From a bacterium (lineage in GTDB: Bacteria; Zhuqueibacterota; Zhuqueibacteria; Residuimicrobiales; Residuimicrobiaceae): DNA of 64,000 nt. The stretch spans positions 248,001 to 312,000 of the forward strand of contig JAKQNR010000035.1 in the NCBI GenBank assembly GCA_029565685.1, in the 5' to 3' direction. The notes under the pieces were generated by a model that had not been told where the DNA came from, made no database searches, and saw only the letters and a program-made list of their open reading frames with translations. The position numbers and the translations under genes are program-made. This document shows positions 37,156 through 47,100 of the stretch, in pieces (positions within the stretch are counted from its first letter, which is position 1; each line of letters starts with the position of its first letter).

Positions 37156-37959
37156 CTAAAACGTCGAATAAAACAGCGCGGTAAACACCATATCCGCCAG
37201 AATGATCAAAAAGATGGAGCGCACCACCGCCGTCGTGGTGGCCTTGCCCACTCCCTCGGCGCCCCCGGCGACATGAAATCCTTCAAACGCGCCGACCAGG
37301 GCGATGATGACGGCGAAGAAAAAGCTTTTAATCAAACCGCTGACAAAATCCTTCAGCAGCAGCGCATCAGCGGTTTGATTGAAATAGGCGATCCAGGAGA
37401 TGTCGAGACTGACGACACCGAGCACCAAGCCGCCGAAAATGCCGAGTAGATCGGCGATCACCGTCAAACAGGGCAAGACGATCATCATAGCCAGCGTCCG
37501 CGGCACCACGAGAAATCTGATCGGATGCAGCGCCATGGCGTTCAGCGCATCCAATTCTTCGGCCACTTTCATGGAACCGATCTCCGCCGCAATGGCGGAA
37601 CCGCTGCGGCCGGCGACCAGGATGGCCGTCATCAACGGGGCCAGTTCACGGGTCACGGATACGGCTACCAGATCCGCCACAAAGATCACGGCGCCGAATC
37701 GCTGCAACTGGTAGGCGGATTGCATGGCGATGATCAAGCCGACGATGAAAGAGATGGTGACGACGATGGGCAACGAGGCTACGCCGATGAGGACCATCTG
37801 CTCAAACGCAGCGCCCCAACGAAGGGTGCGGCCCCGCCATGGTTCGATCAGCATGCTGCGCAGCGTCGCCTGAGTGAATCGCCCCATGCGACCCAGCCCG
37901 CCGATCAGAGTAAAAAATCCGCGTCCCAGCCCTCCCGCTATCTCGGCCCACGGCCTCAA
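37156..37959 (-). CDS. mlaE: MlaE-like ABC transporter permease
   Basis: A 267-residue inner-membrane permease. The MlaE signature is visible in FEQMVLIGVASLPIVVTISF, FVADLVAVSVTRELAPLMTA and AGRSGSAIAAEIGSMKVAEE. The start is a TTG at 37959 that overlaps the stop of the STAS gene as TTGA, with AGGT six bases upstream. This overlap means mlaE translation is coupled to the STAS gene, as with mlaB in E. coli, although the order there differs. Confidence 0.92.
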   Translation of the reverse strand: MRPWAEIAGGLGRGFFTLIGGLGRMGRFTQATLRSMLIEPWRGRTLRWGAAFEQMVLIGVASLPIVVTISFIVGLIIAMQSAYQLQRFGAVIFVADLVAVSVTRELAPLMTAILVAGRSGSAIAAEIGSMKVAEELDALNAMALHPIRFLVVPRTLAMMIVLPCLTVIADLLGIFGGLVLGVVSLDISWIAYFNQTADALLLKDFVSGLIKSFFFAVIIALVGAFEGFHVAGGAEGVGKATTTAVVRSIFLIILADMVFTALFYSTF

Positions 37960-38300
37960 GCGCCGACCTGCAGATCTGCTGCGTTCAATTGATGATGGAT
38001 TTCGAACACTTTGTCCAATCGGGTCAGGCGGAACACCTCCCGCACCTCATCGCCCATGCCCACCAACACCATCCGCCCGCCGTACCGGTTGATCTGCTGC
38101 AGGGTCTCGATGAACGTCGCCACTCCAGAGCTGTCGATATAAGTCACGTCGGATAAATGGACGATGAGGAGCGGCTTGCGCTGCTCGGTCTGTTTCATCA
38201 ACAGGGTGCGCACCTGCGGTGAAGAATACAAATCGATTTCTCCACCGATATGAACAAATGTGACGTTATCCTTTTCCGTGATCTTGACATCCAAGTTCAC
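37956..38300 (-). CDS. STAS-domain protein (RsbV/SpoIIAA type, possible MlaB role)
   Basis: A 114-residue single STAS domain. The phosphorylation site is intact: LSDVTYIDSSGVATFIETLQ near residue 55, with the serine after DS that RsbW-type kinases modify. The gene overlaps the RsbW-like kinase gene upstream (ATGA) and mlaE downstream (TTGA), so it is coupled to both. RsbV proteins counter anti-sigma kinases. MlaB in E. coli is also a STAS protein, and it binds the MlaF ATPase. Position therefore allows either role or both, and that is the interesting point of this locus. Confidence 0.9.
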   Translation of the reverse strand: MNLDVKITEKDNVTFVHIGGEIDLYSSPQVRTLLMKQTEQRKPLLIVHLSDVTYIDSSGVATFIETLQQINRYGGRMVLVGMGDEVREVFRLTRLDKVFEIHHQLNAADLQVGA

Positions 38301-38722
38301 GCCTTCATCTCCCTCGGTAAAACCTTGGTCATCACCAAACGATTGCCGATGTCCGGCAAAGGACTGTAGGTGACCTCATCCATGACGCTGCGGATGATGT
38401 ACACCCCCAGGCCGCCTGGACGAATCTCCTCCAACGGCCGCGGTTTGATCGATTCGAGGTTCGCCGGTTCTCCATAATCCTGGACCGTCACTTCCAGATG
38501 GGTTTCGCCGATTCTGAGGAGAACGATGATCGGCTGCCCGGCGCGGTTTTTATACGCATGCTTGATCACATTGGTGCATGCTTCATCCACCGCCAGGGTG
38601 ATTTTGCTGCAGTCCACTTTGGCAAAACCGGCCAGACCGCACATCTGCTGCACCGCGGCGCGCAGCACGCGCAACATCTCCGGGTTGCTGGTCAAATGGA
38701 GTTCAATCGTCTTTGCCTGCAC
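38297..38722 (-). CDS. RsbW-like anti-sigma serine kinase (HATPase)
   Basis: A 141-residue GHKL ATPase domain of the RsbW/SpoIIAB type. The N-box is LAVDEACTNVIKHAYKNR near residue 57, followed by VQDYGEP and the G-box GGLGVYIIRSVMDEVTY near 105. A GTG at 38722 is the best start: AGGAAAAAC gives ideal spacing and the protein begins at the first strand (QAKTIELHLTSNPEM). An ATG at 38788 would give an 86-base overlap with the phosphatase gene. Such kinases bind a sigma factor or phosphorylate a STAS partner; the partner gene is the next one down. No sigma factor gene is nearby. Confidence 0.88.
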   Translation of the reverse strand: MQAKTIELHLTSNPEMLRVLRAAVQQMCGLAGFAKVDCSKITLAVDEACTNVIKHAYKNRAGQPIIVLLRIGETHLEVTVQDYGEPANLESIKPRPLEEIRPGGLGVYIIRSVMDEVTYSPLPDIGNRLVMTKVLPREMKA

Positions 38723-40043
38723 GTTTTTCCTGCCCAGAACCTTTCCAATGAAAGACCAGAGCCGTGATATCATCGTGTTGAGAGACATGCTGAACGTGTT
38801 CCATGACCTGATTGATTAACGATTCCAGCAGGGCGGTCGCCCCTCCCCTGCCTGCGAGCGTCCCGTCGATGTCCGGCATGCGGAAAGATCGACCTGCCGC
38901 ATCCCGAGCTTCCACAATGCCATCCGTACACAACAACAGAAAATCACCCGGAGCGAGCTGTACCCGCAGCGTGTCATACGGTTGCCCTTTCAGGATGCCC
39001 AGTGGAATGCCCAGCGAGTTGTTCAGCCAGTGCTTCTGTCCACGAGACGGCGAGCAGTGCAGAACCGGCAAATGCCCGGCATTGGCCAGAGAGGCCGTGC
39101 CGTGTTCCACATCGATGATCAGAACCTGCATGGTGACAAACAGACCGTTGCGGCTGCGCTCACACAGACCCTCGTTGAGATCGCGCAGCAGTTCGCCTGG
39201 GTCCCGACTCCTCTGTGCGAGGAACCGCACATCGCTCATCAACCGGGCCATATACAGCGCCGCCGGAACGCCTTTGCCGGAAACATCTCCGATCAGCAAC
39301 CCCACCCTGCCGCCGTCCAGCTCCATTGCATCGTAAAAATCTCCCCCGACAGCGATAGCTTGCAAGTTTCGTGCCGCAAGCTCAAAATTAACGCCGGGGC
39401 CGCCCGGCAGAATCTGCGGCATGAAGCTCTGCTGAATAATTTTAGCAGAATCAAGCTGTTGCTGCATACGGCTCTGCTGCAGGGCCATCTGGTGCATACG
39501 GGCATTTTCGATGGCCAAGGCCACATGACGGCAAAACGCGATGAACAATTCCAAGTCAAGGTCGTCGAACTGTTCCCCATCGGTACGGTTGATCACTTCT
39601 GCAACGCCGATGATCCGGTCCTTTACGCGCAGCGGCGCAGCCAGAATGGAGCGCGTGCGAAATCCCGATTGCTGGTCGATCTGGCGAAAAAAACGGGGGT
39701 CACGGGCGACATCCTGCACCAACAACGGCTGATCCTGCGCCCACACCCATCCGGCCACACCCTGTCCTTTCTCCAGATGCAGCACCTGCGCCACCTGCTC
39801 GCCGACCTCCCCCAACGCCAGTTTGCACTCCAGACGATCGGTCTCCGGGTTTATCAGCATCACCGAGCTGGCTTCCGCATGCATGACGCTCTGCGCTTTT
39901 TCCATCACATGGCCCAGCACCTCTTCCAAATCCAGCGTCGAGTTGATGAGAGCGCTGACCTCCATCAGGCTGGAGAGACGGGTGATGCGTGCCTCCAGGC
40001 TGCGAATCCGGCTTTCAAGAGATGCTTGCTCCTCGAGTTGCAT
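38703..40043 (-). CDS. RsbU/SpoIIE-like PP2C phosphatase with GAF sensor
   Basis: A protein of about 446 residues. A coiled-coil start (EEQASLESRIRSLEARITRL) leads into a GAF domain near residues 25-190 (LDLEEVLGHVMEKAQSVMHA, GQGVAGWVWAQDQPLLVQDV, NRTDGEQFDDLDLELFIAF). A PP2C-type phosphatase domain follows, with metal-binding aspartates in IAVGGDFYDAMEL, GLLIGDVSGKGVPAALYMAR and the C-terminal QHDDITALVFHW. It should dephosphorylate a phospho-STAS protein, most likely the one two genes downstream. The ATG at 40043 lies 8 bases after the polA stop; a TTG at 40070 would overlap polA. The GAF ligand is unknown. Confidence 0.92.
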   Translation of the reverse strand: MQLEEQASLESRIRSLEARITRLSSLMEVSALINSTLDLEEVLGHVMEKAQSVMHAEASSVMLINPETDRLECKLALGEVGEQVAQVLHLEKGQGVAGWVWAQDQPLLVQDVARDPRFFRQIDQQSGFRTRSILAAPLRVKDRIIGVAEVINRTDGEQFDDLDLELFIAFCRHVALAIENARMHQMALQQSRMQQQLDSAKIIQQSFMPQILPGGPGVNFELAARNLQAIAVGGDFYDAMELDGGRVGLLIGDVSGKGVPAALYMARLMSDVRFLAQRSRDPGELLRDLNEGLCERSRNGLFVTMQVLIIDVEHGTASLANAGHLPVLHCSPSRGQKHWLNNSLGIPLGILKGQPYDTLRVQLAPGDFLLLCTDGIVEARDAAGRSFRMPDIDGTLAGRGGATALLESLINQVMEHVQHVSQHDDITALVFHWKGSGQEKRAGKDD

Positions 40044-40051
40044 AACGTTCG

Positions 40052-42751
40052 CTAGTGCGCCTCCAGCCAATTGTCGCCGACGCCCAGTTCCACTTTGATC
40101 GGCGTTTCCAGCGTCATCGCGTGTTCCATCTCCCGACGGACCAGCTCCTGCACCTCCGGCAATTCGTCGCGGGGCACCTCAAAGATCAATTCGTCATGCA
40201 CCTGCAGAATCATCCGCGTGCGAAACTCTTTCTGCAGCAGCCGGTCCAGACGGATCATCGCCACCTTGATCAGATCCGCCGCGCTGCCCTGAATCGGCGT
40301 GTTGATGGCCGTGCGTTCAGCGAATTCACGCACGCGCCGGTTTTCGTGATTGATCTCGGGCAGATATCGACGCCGGTTCAGCAGCGTGGTCACATAGCCG
40401 TCAACGCGCGCCTTGTGAACGGTTTCGATCATGTACGCCTGCACGCGCGGGTAATGAAGGAAATAAGCCTGGATAAAATCTTCCGCCTCTGCATTTGAAA
40501 TGGCGAGCCGCTGCGCCAGCCCGTACACGCCCATACCGTACATGATGCCGAAATTAACCTCCTTGGCCTTGCGGCGCATGTCTTCAGTCACGGCTTCCGG
40601 CTCGACCTTGAAGATGAGCGAAGCGGTGCGCGTGTGCACATCTTCGCCCTGCAAAAAAGAATTGCGCAGAGTTTCGTCGCCGGACAGATGCGCCATGATG
40701 CGCAGCTCGATCTGCGAATAATCCGCATCCAGCAGCACATGATCCTCATCCGCGGTGATAAACGCTCGGCGGATGCGCCGGCCGACTTCGGTGCGCACTG
40801 GAATGTTCTGCAGATTGGGCTCGCTGGAAGAGAGCCGACCCGTCGCCGCCACGGTCTGGTTGAACGAGGTGTGCAACCGGCCGGTGCGGGGATTGATCAA
40901 CCGCGGCAAGGCGTCCACATAGGTCGATTTGAGCTTGGCGAGTTGACGATAGTCCAACAGAGCGGCCGGCAGCGGATGGTCCTTGGCCAGTTCCTCCAGG
41001 ACCGATACGTCGGTGGAATAGCCGGTCTTGGTACGCCGGCTGGTCGGCAGCTTGAGCTGATCAAAAAGAACCACTGCCAGCTGTTTCGGCGAATTGATGT
41101 TGAATTTTGTCTTAGCCAGCTTGTAGATCCTGGTCTCGATAGCGGCCAGTTCGGTCTCCAATTCGACGGACATCGCAGCCAGGTAGTCAACGTCCAGAGC
41201 GACGCCGGTCTGCTCCAGATGCATCAGCACATGGACCAGCGGCATCTCCACTTCGACGAACAGCTTGTGCAGATCCATCTCCTGCAGTTTGGGCACGAAA
41301 CGGTTGGCCAACCGCCAGGTCATGTCCGCGTCCTCGCAGGCGTATTCAGAGATCAAGTTCAACGGCACCTGATCCATGGTGCGTTGGTTTTTGCCGCTGC
41401 CGATCAGCTCTTTGGTCGCGATCTTTTTTTCATCCAGATATTCCAGCGAGACCGCATCGAGGTTGTGCTGATGGCTGGAGGGATTGATGAGATAGCTGGC
41501 CACCATGGTGTCGCAGACCAGGTTGGCCACAGTGATTCCGGCCTGCTCCAGCACCAGCATGTCGTACTTGGCATTGTGGCCGCATTTTTTGATATTGGGA
41601 TCCATCAGGATGGGCTTGAGCGCAGCCAGCACGTATGCCAGATCCAGGGGAGTCGAACGCTCAGCCAGATCGCTGGGTCCCTTGACCGGCACATAATAGG
41701 CGGAGCCCTCCTGCCAGGAGAAAGATAATCCGACCAGTTCCGCCAGCAGAGGATCCTCGCTGGTGGTCTCGGTATCGAAACTGAAATAGGATTGCTGCCG
41801 CAATGCCTCGATAAAACGATCGAACTCGGTCCGGCTGGAAAGCAACACATAGCGCCGTTGCAGCGAAGGCTTTCGCGTCTTGAAGCGATCGATCAGCGAA
41901 GGGATCTCCATCTCTTTGAAAAAGAGCGCCGCTTGATCGGAATCCACAGTTCCGGTCTGCAGGTCCTGAAGTGTGCAGGAGAGCGGCACATCACAGTGGA
42001 TGGTGGCCAGCTGCTGCGACAAGCGGGCTGAATCGGCGCCGGCCAGCAGGGCGGTGCGCGCCCGTTTTTGCGGAATCTGATCCGCGTGCTTCAGAATGGA
42101 TTCCAAATCATGATACTTGCTCAGCAGGTCAAGAGCGGTCACCGGTCCGATGCCCGGCACGCCAGGGATGTTGTCCGAAGCGTCGCCGGCCAGCGCCAGA
42201 TAATCGATGACCTGGGACGGTCGAACGCCCAATTTCTTCACGACCGCTGCAGCATCCATCCATTCGACGCCTTCCCCGGCGGCCTTGGGATGATAGATTA
42301 TGGTGTGGTCGTTCACCAATTGCATCATATCCTTGTCGCCTGTAACCAGAACGGTCTGCACCCTCTCCCCTTCCGCCTGGCGCGCCAGCGTACCCATAAT
42401 GTCATCCGCTTCGAATCCGCTCATGGACAAGGACGGGACGTTCAGCGCCTGCAGCAATCCGCGAAGGCGCGGCAGCGTCTGCTGCATGTCCTCAGGCATC
42501 TCGGTCCGGGTGGCCTTGTACTCGCTGAACAGTCGATGACGAAATGTGGGTTCCGGCGTATCAAAGATCACGGCTAAATAATCCGGCTTTTCCTCATCGA
42601 GAATATGCAAAAGGGTGCGGGCAAAGCCGAAAACCGTGCTGACATTCTCCCCCCGCGAATTCACCAGCGGATTGCGGATAAAGGCGAAATAGGCGCGATA
42701 GGCCAGAGCCGAACCGTCGATCAGAAAAAGCCGTTTTTTTGCTGCCGCCAT
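40052..42751 (-). CDS. polA: DNA polymerase I
   Basis: A full-length 899-residue polymerase from the ATG at 42751 (GGGGATC upstream); an in-frame start at 42811 is possible. The 5'-3' exonuclease domain begins with LFLIDGSALAYRAYFAFIRN. The 3'-5' exonuclease is probably active, since FSFDTETTSEDPL, KKCGHNAKYDMLVL and YACEDADMTWRL keep the acidic metal ligands. The polymerase domain has motif A DADYSQIELRIMAHLSGD, motif B RRKAKEVNFGIMYGMGVYGL and motif C LQVHDELIFEV. Its gene leads the run into the partner-switching and Mla genes, with 8 bases to the phosphatase start, although the functions are unrelated. Confidence 0.97.
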   Translation of the reverse strand: MAAAKKRLFLIDGSALAYRAYFAFIRNPLVNSRGENVSTVFGFARTLLHILDEEKPDYLAVIFDTPEPTFRHRLFSEYKATRTEMPEDMQQTLPRLRGLLQALNVPSLSMSGFEADDIMGTLARQAEGERVQTVLVTGDKDMMQLVNDHTIIYHPKAAGEGVEWMDAAAVVKKLGVRPSQVIDYLALAGDASDNIPGVPGIGPVTALDLLSKYHDLESILKHADQIPQKRARTALLAGADSARLSQQLATIHCDVPLSCTLQDLQTGTVDSDQAALFFKEMEIPSLIDRFKTRKPSLQRRYVLLSSRTEFDRFIEALRQQSYFSFDTETTSEDPLLAELVGLSFSWQEGSAYYVPVKGPSDLAERSTPLDLAYVLAALKPILMDPNIKKCGHNAKYDMLVLEQAGITVANLVCDTMVASYLINPSSHQHNLDAVSLEYLDEKKIATKELIGSGKNQRTMDQVPLNLISEYACEDADMTWRLANRFVPKLQEMDLHKLFVEVEMPLVHVLMHLEQTGVALDVDYLAAMSVELETELAAIETRIYKLAKTKFNINSPKQLAVVLFDQLKLPTSRRTKTGYSTDVSVLEELAKDHPLPAALLDYRQLAKLKSTYVDALPRLINPRTGRLHTSFNQTVAATGRLSSSEPNLQNIPVRTEVGRRIRRAFITADEDHVLLDADYSQIELRIMAHLSGDETLRNSFLQGEDVHTRTASLIFKVEPEAVTEDMRRKAKEVNFGIMYGMGVYGLAQRLAISNAEAEDFIQAYFLHYPRVQAYMIETVHKARVDGYVTTLLNRRRYLPEINHENRRVREFAERTAINTPIQGSAADLIKVAMIRLDRLLQKEFRTRMILQVHDELIFEVPRDELPEVQELVRREMEHAMTLETPIKVELGVGDNWLEAH

Positions 42752-42977
42752 GAGCCGATCCCCGAAAATGGATCCCAAAACACCTGCAACTCCATCAACG
42801 AAATGTAACACTTATTTATCTGGCATGCAATGTAAAACTATTGGCTTTTTGAATGGAAATCATTACATTATCAACTAAGATTCTCTAGCCGGCATGAATG
42901 CCCCGAAACGCGAACGGGGCCGCATGCTCAGGTCGGCCGCAGCATCCTTCTTCCATCAACGTCAGGAGAACAAACGT

Positions 42978-43316
42978 ATGCAGAACAATCTCCCGCCCCA
43001 GCAGCTCAACGTGGAACTGGGGGAAAAAGAGGCTGAGGGCATTTATTCCAATCTGGCGCTCATCACCCATTCTCCGGCAGAGTTTGTCATCGATTTCACC
43101 CGCATGGTGCCGGGCGTTCCCAAAGCGCGCGTCTACGCCCGGGTCATCATGACGCCGCAGCACGCCAAATCCCTGCTCAACGCGCTGAAGGAAAACATCG
43201 GCAAGTATGAAACCCAGTTCGGCGAAATCAAAGTCTACAACGAACCCTCGCAACAGGGGCGCGCGATCGGTTTTCAACCCAATACGCAAGACAATGCACC
43301 CAGTGCGGCAAAATAA
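42978..43316 (+). CDS. DUF3467 family protein
   Basis: A 112-residue protein from the ATG at 42978, which follows AGGAG. The sequence fits DUF3467: LNVELGEKEAEGIYSNLALI, then HSPAEFVIDFTRMVPGVPKA, ARVIMTPQHAKSLLNALKEN and the terminal YETQFGEIKVYN. The family is widespread, small and uncharacterised, with no signal peptide, so it is probably cytoplasmic. Its last 23 bases overlap the start of the outer-membrane protein gene in another frame, indicating co-transcription. Confidence 0.85.
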   Translation: MQNNLPPQQLNVELGEKEAEGIYSNLALITHSPAEFVIDFTRMVPGVPKARVYARVIMTPQHAKSLLNALKENIGKYETQFGEIKVYNEPSQQGRAIGFQPNTQDNAPSAAK

Positions 43317-43863
43317 ACAGGCCCTCCGCCTGTTCCTTTTCCTCACCCTGCTGAGCTGCACTGCCGCCTCAGCCCGAATCGGCCTGGGCGTGCAGGCCGC
43401 GATCTGGAAGCCCAGTTCTCTGGACCATGAACCGAGCAAACCATTCCGTGCGATCCCGGGCAGCGGCATTTCTTATGGACTAGTGGCGCAATCGCCCGAG
43501 TGGCAAAGCTTCAGCCTGCAGCTTTCCGCCTGGAGGTGGCAACAGACCCAGGAGCCGGAGAAAAACGTCGTCACCCTGTGGCATCTGTCCTGCGACGTCA
43601 AAAACAACCTGATAACCCAGACGCGGCTGCGGCCGTATGCAACCTATGGATTTGCCGCGGTTCTGGGCAAAGCAAACAACGGACCGCTGCAACGCGACGG
43701 GCTGAGCATCAACCTCGGCGCCGGCGTAGAGTATACGCCGTTCAACCGGACCAGCCTGGCGTTCGAATATCAATACCTTTACCTGCTCATGGACCGGAAC
43801 AATGGGCTCACCGACGATCTCAGCGGACCCAAACTCACCTTCAAGTTCATCTATTCGCTGTAA
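43294..43863 (+). CDS. Small outer-membrane beta-barrel protein
   Basis: A 189-residue protein from the ATG at 43294 with a signal peptide (LRLFLFLTLLSCTAASA). The mature part alternates polar and hydrophobic residues and ends in strand-like segments with GLSINLGAGVEYTPFNRTSL, FEYQYLYLLMDRNN and PKLTFKFIYSL. Such patterns suit an eight-stranded barrel of the OmpA/OmpW type, but I do not recognise a named family. It overlaps the DUF3467 gene by 23 bases. Confidence 0.7.
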   Translation: MHPVRQNKQALRLFLFLTLLSCTAASARIGLGVQAAIWKPSSLDHEPSKPFRAIPGSGISYGLVAQSPEWQSFSLQLSAWRWQQTQEPEKNVVTLWHLSCDVKNNLITQTRLRPYATYGFAAVLGKANNGPLQRDGLSINLGAGVEYTPFNRTSLAFEYQYLYLLMDRNNGLTDDLSGPKLTFKFIYSL

Positions 43864-44175
43864 CCTTGCTATCATCAGCATCAGCCTGCAGCGCTGTGCA
43901 CGGTTGATGCAGCTCTGTTCAATTCTGATACACTCCGGAGCCATCAAGAGTTCCCCTCCTTGCGGACGCGGCCACGGCTGCCATCGCAGTAACTTGCTGC
44001 AAATTATCCCGTTAAATTTCCTACGGCTGTAACAGGGCGCAGTGCAAGGACCATGGATCTGAACCAGCGCAGCGGCCTGATGGGGGTACAGTTTTTGCAC
44101 CAGAGTATCAGCATTGTTTTATCTGGACATTCCGTGATCACCCTGTCATTCAGCAAACAAAGCGGAGGAGATTCC
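43864..44175. other. 312-bp leader region before the giant surface-protein gene
   Basis: No gene is supported here. The frame of the giant protein is open back to 44053, but that extension has no signal-like or conserved sequence. A GGAGGAG ribosome binding site lies at its 3' end, directly before the TTG start at 44176. I see no clear promoter motif or terminator. Confidence 0.4.
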
Positions 44176-47100
44176 TTGAAGCTTTTCAGATTGATCTGTG
44201 TGGGGGCGGTGGCCCTGTTTGCTCTGAACCGATCGGCAGATGCAGCCAAGCTGTGGAAGATCATGCCGGTGGGCAACTCGATCACCGCTGGTGTGGGCAG
44301 CAGCAACGGTTATGGTTTTCGCGATGATCTGGCCGCCAAATTGACCAGCGCCAACATCACTTTTGATCTGGTTGGTCCAGACGGCGCTCCCTATGAAGGC
44401 CATTTTCAATCCGGCGCCAAAATCGAAGACTTTATGGCCGGCGGAGCCAAGGATATCACCCCTTCGCTGATGGCCTATGAACCCAACATCATCATCCTTC
44501 ACCTCGGCACCAACAATCTATCCCAAATCATTGCGCCCTATTCCAACAATCGCGGCGTCACCTACGAACCCACCGCTGCCGGCCGGCTCGCCCAGTTGCT
44601 CAAATACCTAGCGCAATTCTCCGATGGGACCAAGGGAGCGTTTTTGGAGCGCGTGCTGGTGTGCAAGATCATCCCCCGTCTCGACGGCAGCGTGCTCAAC
44701 GCCAATATTAATCTGCTCAACGCAGAAATCGAACGCATGTTTTTTGAAAACCCCCCGTTCGCCAAGATGACCATCGTCGACATGCATCGACTATTGTCCG
44801 CCAGCGACTATACAGACGATCGCCATCCCAACGAATCGGGTTATGCGAAAATGGCCTCGGAGTACGCCAATCTGATCAGCGGAGTTGTCGGCAACGATGC
44901 GACCGCACCCGGCAATCCCGGCAACCTGCTGATCCGGCCTGAGAACGCCCAGACCGCGGCCCTGCAGTGGACGGCCTCCGGCGACGACGGCAGCAGCGGT
45001 CGCGCCAACCTCTACGAATTGCGCTACGCCACATTCCAACTTACCGAGAAAAATTTCCTCCAGGGCAAGCTGGTTTCTCTGAACCGCCCTTCATCCTCCG
45101 GCGCCACCGAATCCTACCTGGTCGATCGTCTGGTGGCGGGGTTGACTTACTATTTCGCACTGCGGGTTTACGATGAGTGGAACCTAAAGAGCAACATCCG
45201 CTATTTTTCACCGGTTCTCATAGAGAACACAGCGGGATATCGTTACTGCGACGATTTCAGCGACGCCACGTTGCCCGACTGGTCCGTCCAGACCAGCTAC
45301 CAGCTGGATATCGTGCATCAGGATCTGCGGTTGAAGACCAGCGCCTCAGCGTCCTGGGATCATCTGGCCACTTTTACCGGCGCCCGCTACAACAGTGCGG
45401 CCAAACTGGTAAAAACCAGCATCGAATGGTCTTACCTGGCGGATGCCAGCGGCATGAATGCGGGCGGCATCGCCATGATGCTGGACCAGCCCAGCGCCAA
45501 CGCCAACGGGTATCTGCTCCGCCTGCGCAACGGCGTGCTCTATCTCAATGAAATCACCAACGGCTCCCTACAGACCTCAGAACTGCAAAAGCTCACCAGC
45601 ACCGCTTCCTACAAAACGCCGGCGCCCGGTGATTCGTTCACCGTGCACTATTTTCCCGGCGGCCTGTATGGCAATGTGTTCGATTGCTACCTCAATAAAA
45701 CCTACCTCGGCCAGCTTTACGACAAAAAGAAACTGCAGGGCAACGCCCCCCAGCTCTACTCCGGCATCATGCTGTACGGCGGCAACCTGAACAATGCAGT
45801 GACAAAATTCTGCCTCGAAGTTCCGCCGTTGTCAGCCGACTCGATGCAGATATTCGTCGGCGATCAACAGCGCGGGCAGATCACCCAGCGCCTGGCAGAG
45901 CCCCTGACCGTGCGCATCGTCGATGCCAACGGCGTTCCGGTCAACGATGTGCAGGTGGAATTCACGATCAACTCCGGACAGGCGTTTCTCAGCACCGACT
46001 CGCTTGCCAATAACTTTAACGGTCATTTATGGGTGGAGGCGGAGAAGGGCAGCCTGAGCGGACCCTACGCTGCTGGAAACGCCGTGGAGGCTTCCAATGC
46101 GGGGTACATCTATGTGCCGGAGGATGTCGACCGTGAAAAGGGCCTGGCGACCTATCAGATTTACAATGTCAAGGCAGGCCAGTACCGGTTGTGGCTCCGC
46201 GTCAATCCACAAGACGGAAGCCACAATTCCTGCTACTTGAGCGTAAATGGATCCGACACGTTGCAGTTTAATTTCACCGATCTCTATGGAACGTTCAAAT
46301 GGTATGCTTTTGCCAACCGGACCTTTTACCTGCCGCAAGGCTTTTTCGAATTAGCGATTAAAAACCGCGAGAGCAACACCTACATCGATAAAATTTTATT
46401 GACCAACAACCTGAGCTACACGCCCTCAGGATTCGGCGAGGCCACGCAGAGGTTCTCCAATCTGACCGACCTCGGCGGCCTGGCCTACACTTTCGCCACC
46501 TTTACCACCACCGCCGGTCCCGTGCAGGTCCGAGCGTCGGCGCCGGCAGTGCCCAATGGATCGCCGCAGCTGTTTACTATTTACGGTGACGCGTTGGATC
46601 CTCAAAGTATGACCTATGTCTCAGAGCGGGTTCTCTCCGATACGGTCGGCCAGATGATGGACGCGGCGTTCAGCGTCAAAATGCTGGACCGCTACAACAA
46701 CACCTGCGTCGGCATACCGGTCGATTTTGTCGTCACCGAAGGGGACGGATCATTCGGGGGCCAACCTTCGATCCGCGTCAGTTCTGACAAAGAGGGCATC
46801 GCCTCGGCGCGGTTGACGCTGGGATACGCAGCATCCGGTTCCAAGGTCATCGCCCAATTGCCGAATTCGCCCGAGATCACGGCCCTCGCCTTTGAAGCGG
46901 TGCCGGATAAAGAAGGCGTGCCGATCGAAATCGTGGCGATCAAAGGCCAAGATCAAACCGGCATTGTGCATACCGCCCTGAACGATTCACTGGTGGTGCA
47001 GGTGCTGGACCGAAATCATCGTCCGGTGTACAAATACCCGGTACCGTTTAAAATCACCAAGGGCAACGGAACCTTCAACGGTCTCGGAACCACTTTTATC

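Noticed and set aside
42800..42812. A TGTAACACT sequence upstream of polA resembling a NikR half-site
   Set aside because: There is no partner half-site at the right distance.
44053..44175. Longer N-terminus for the giant surface protein
   Set aside because: The extra 41 residues are not signal-like, and the TTG at 44176 has a perfect ribosome binding site followed directly by a signal peptide.
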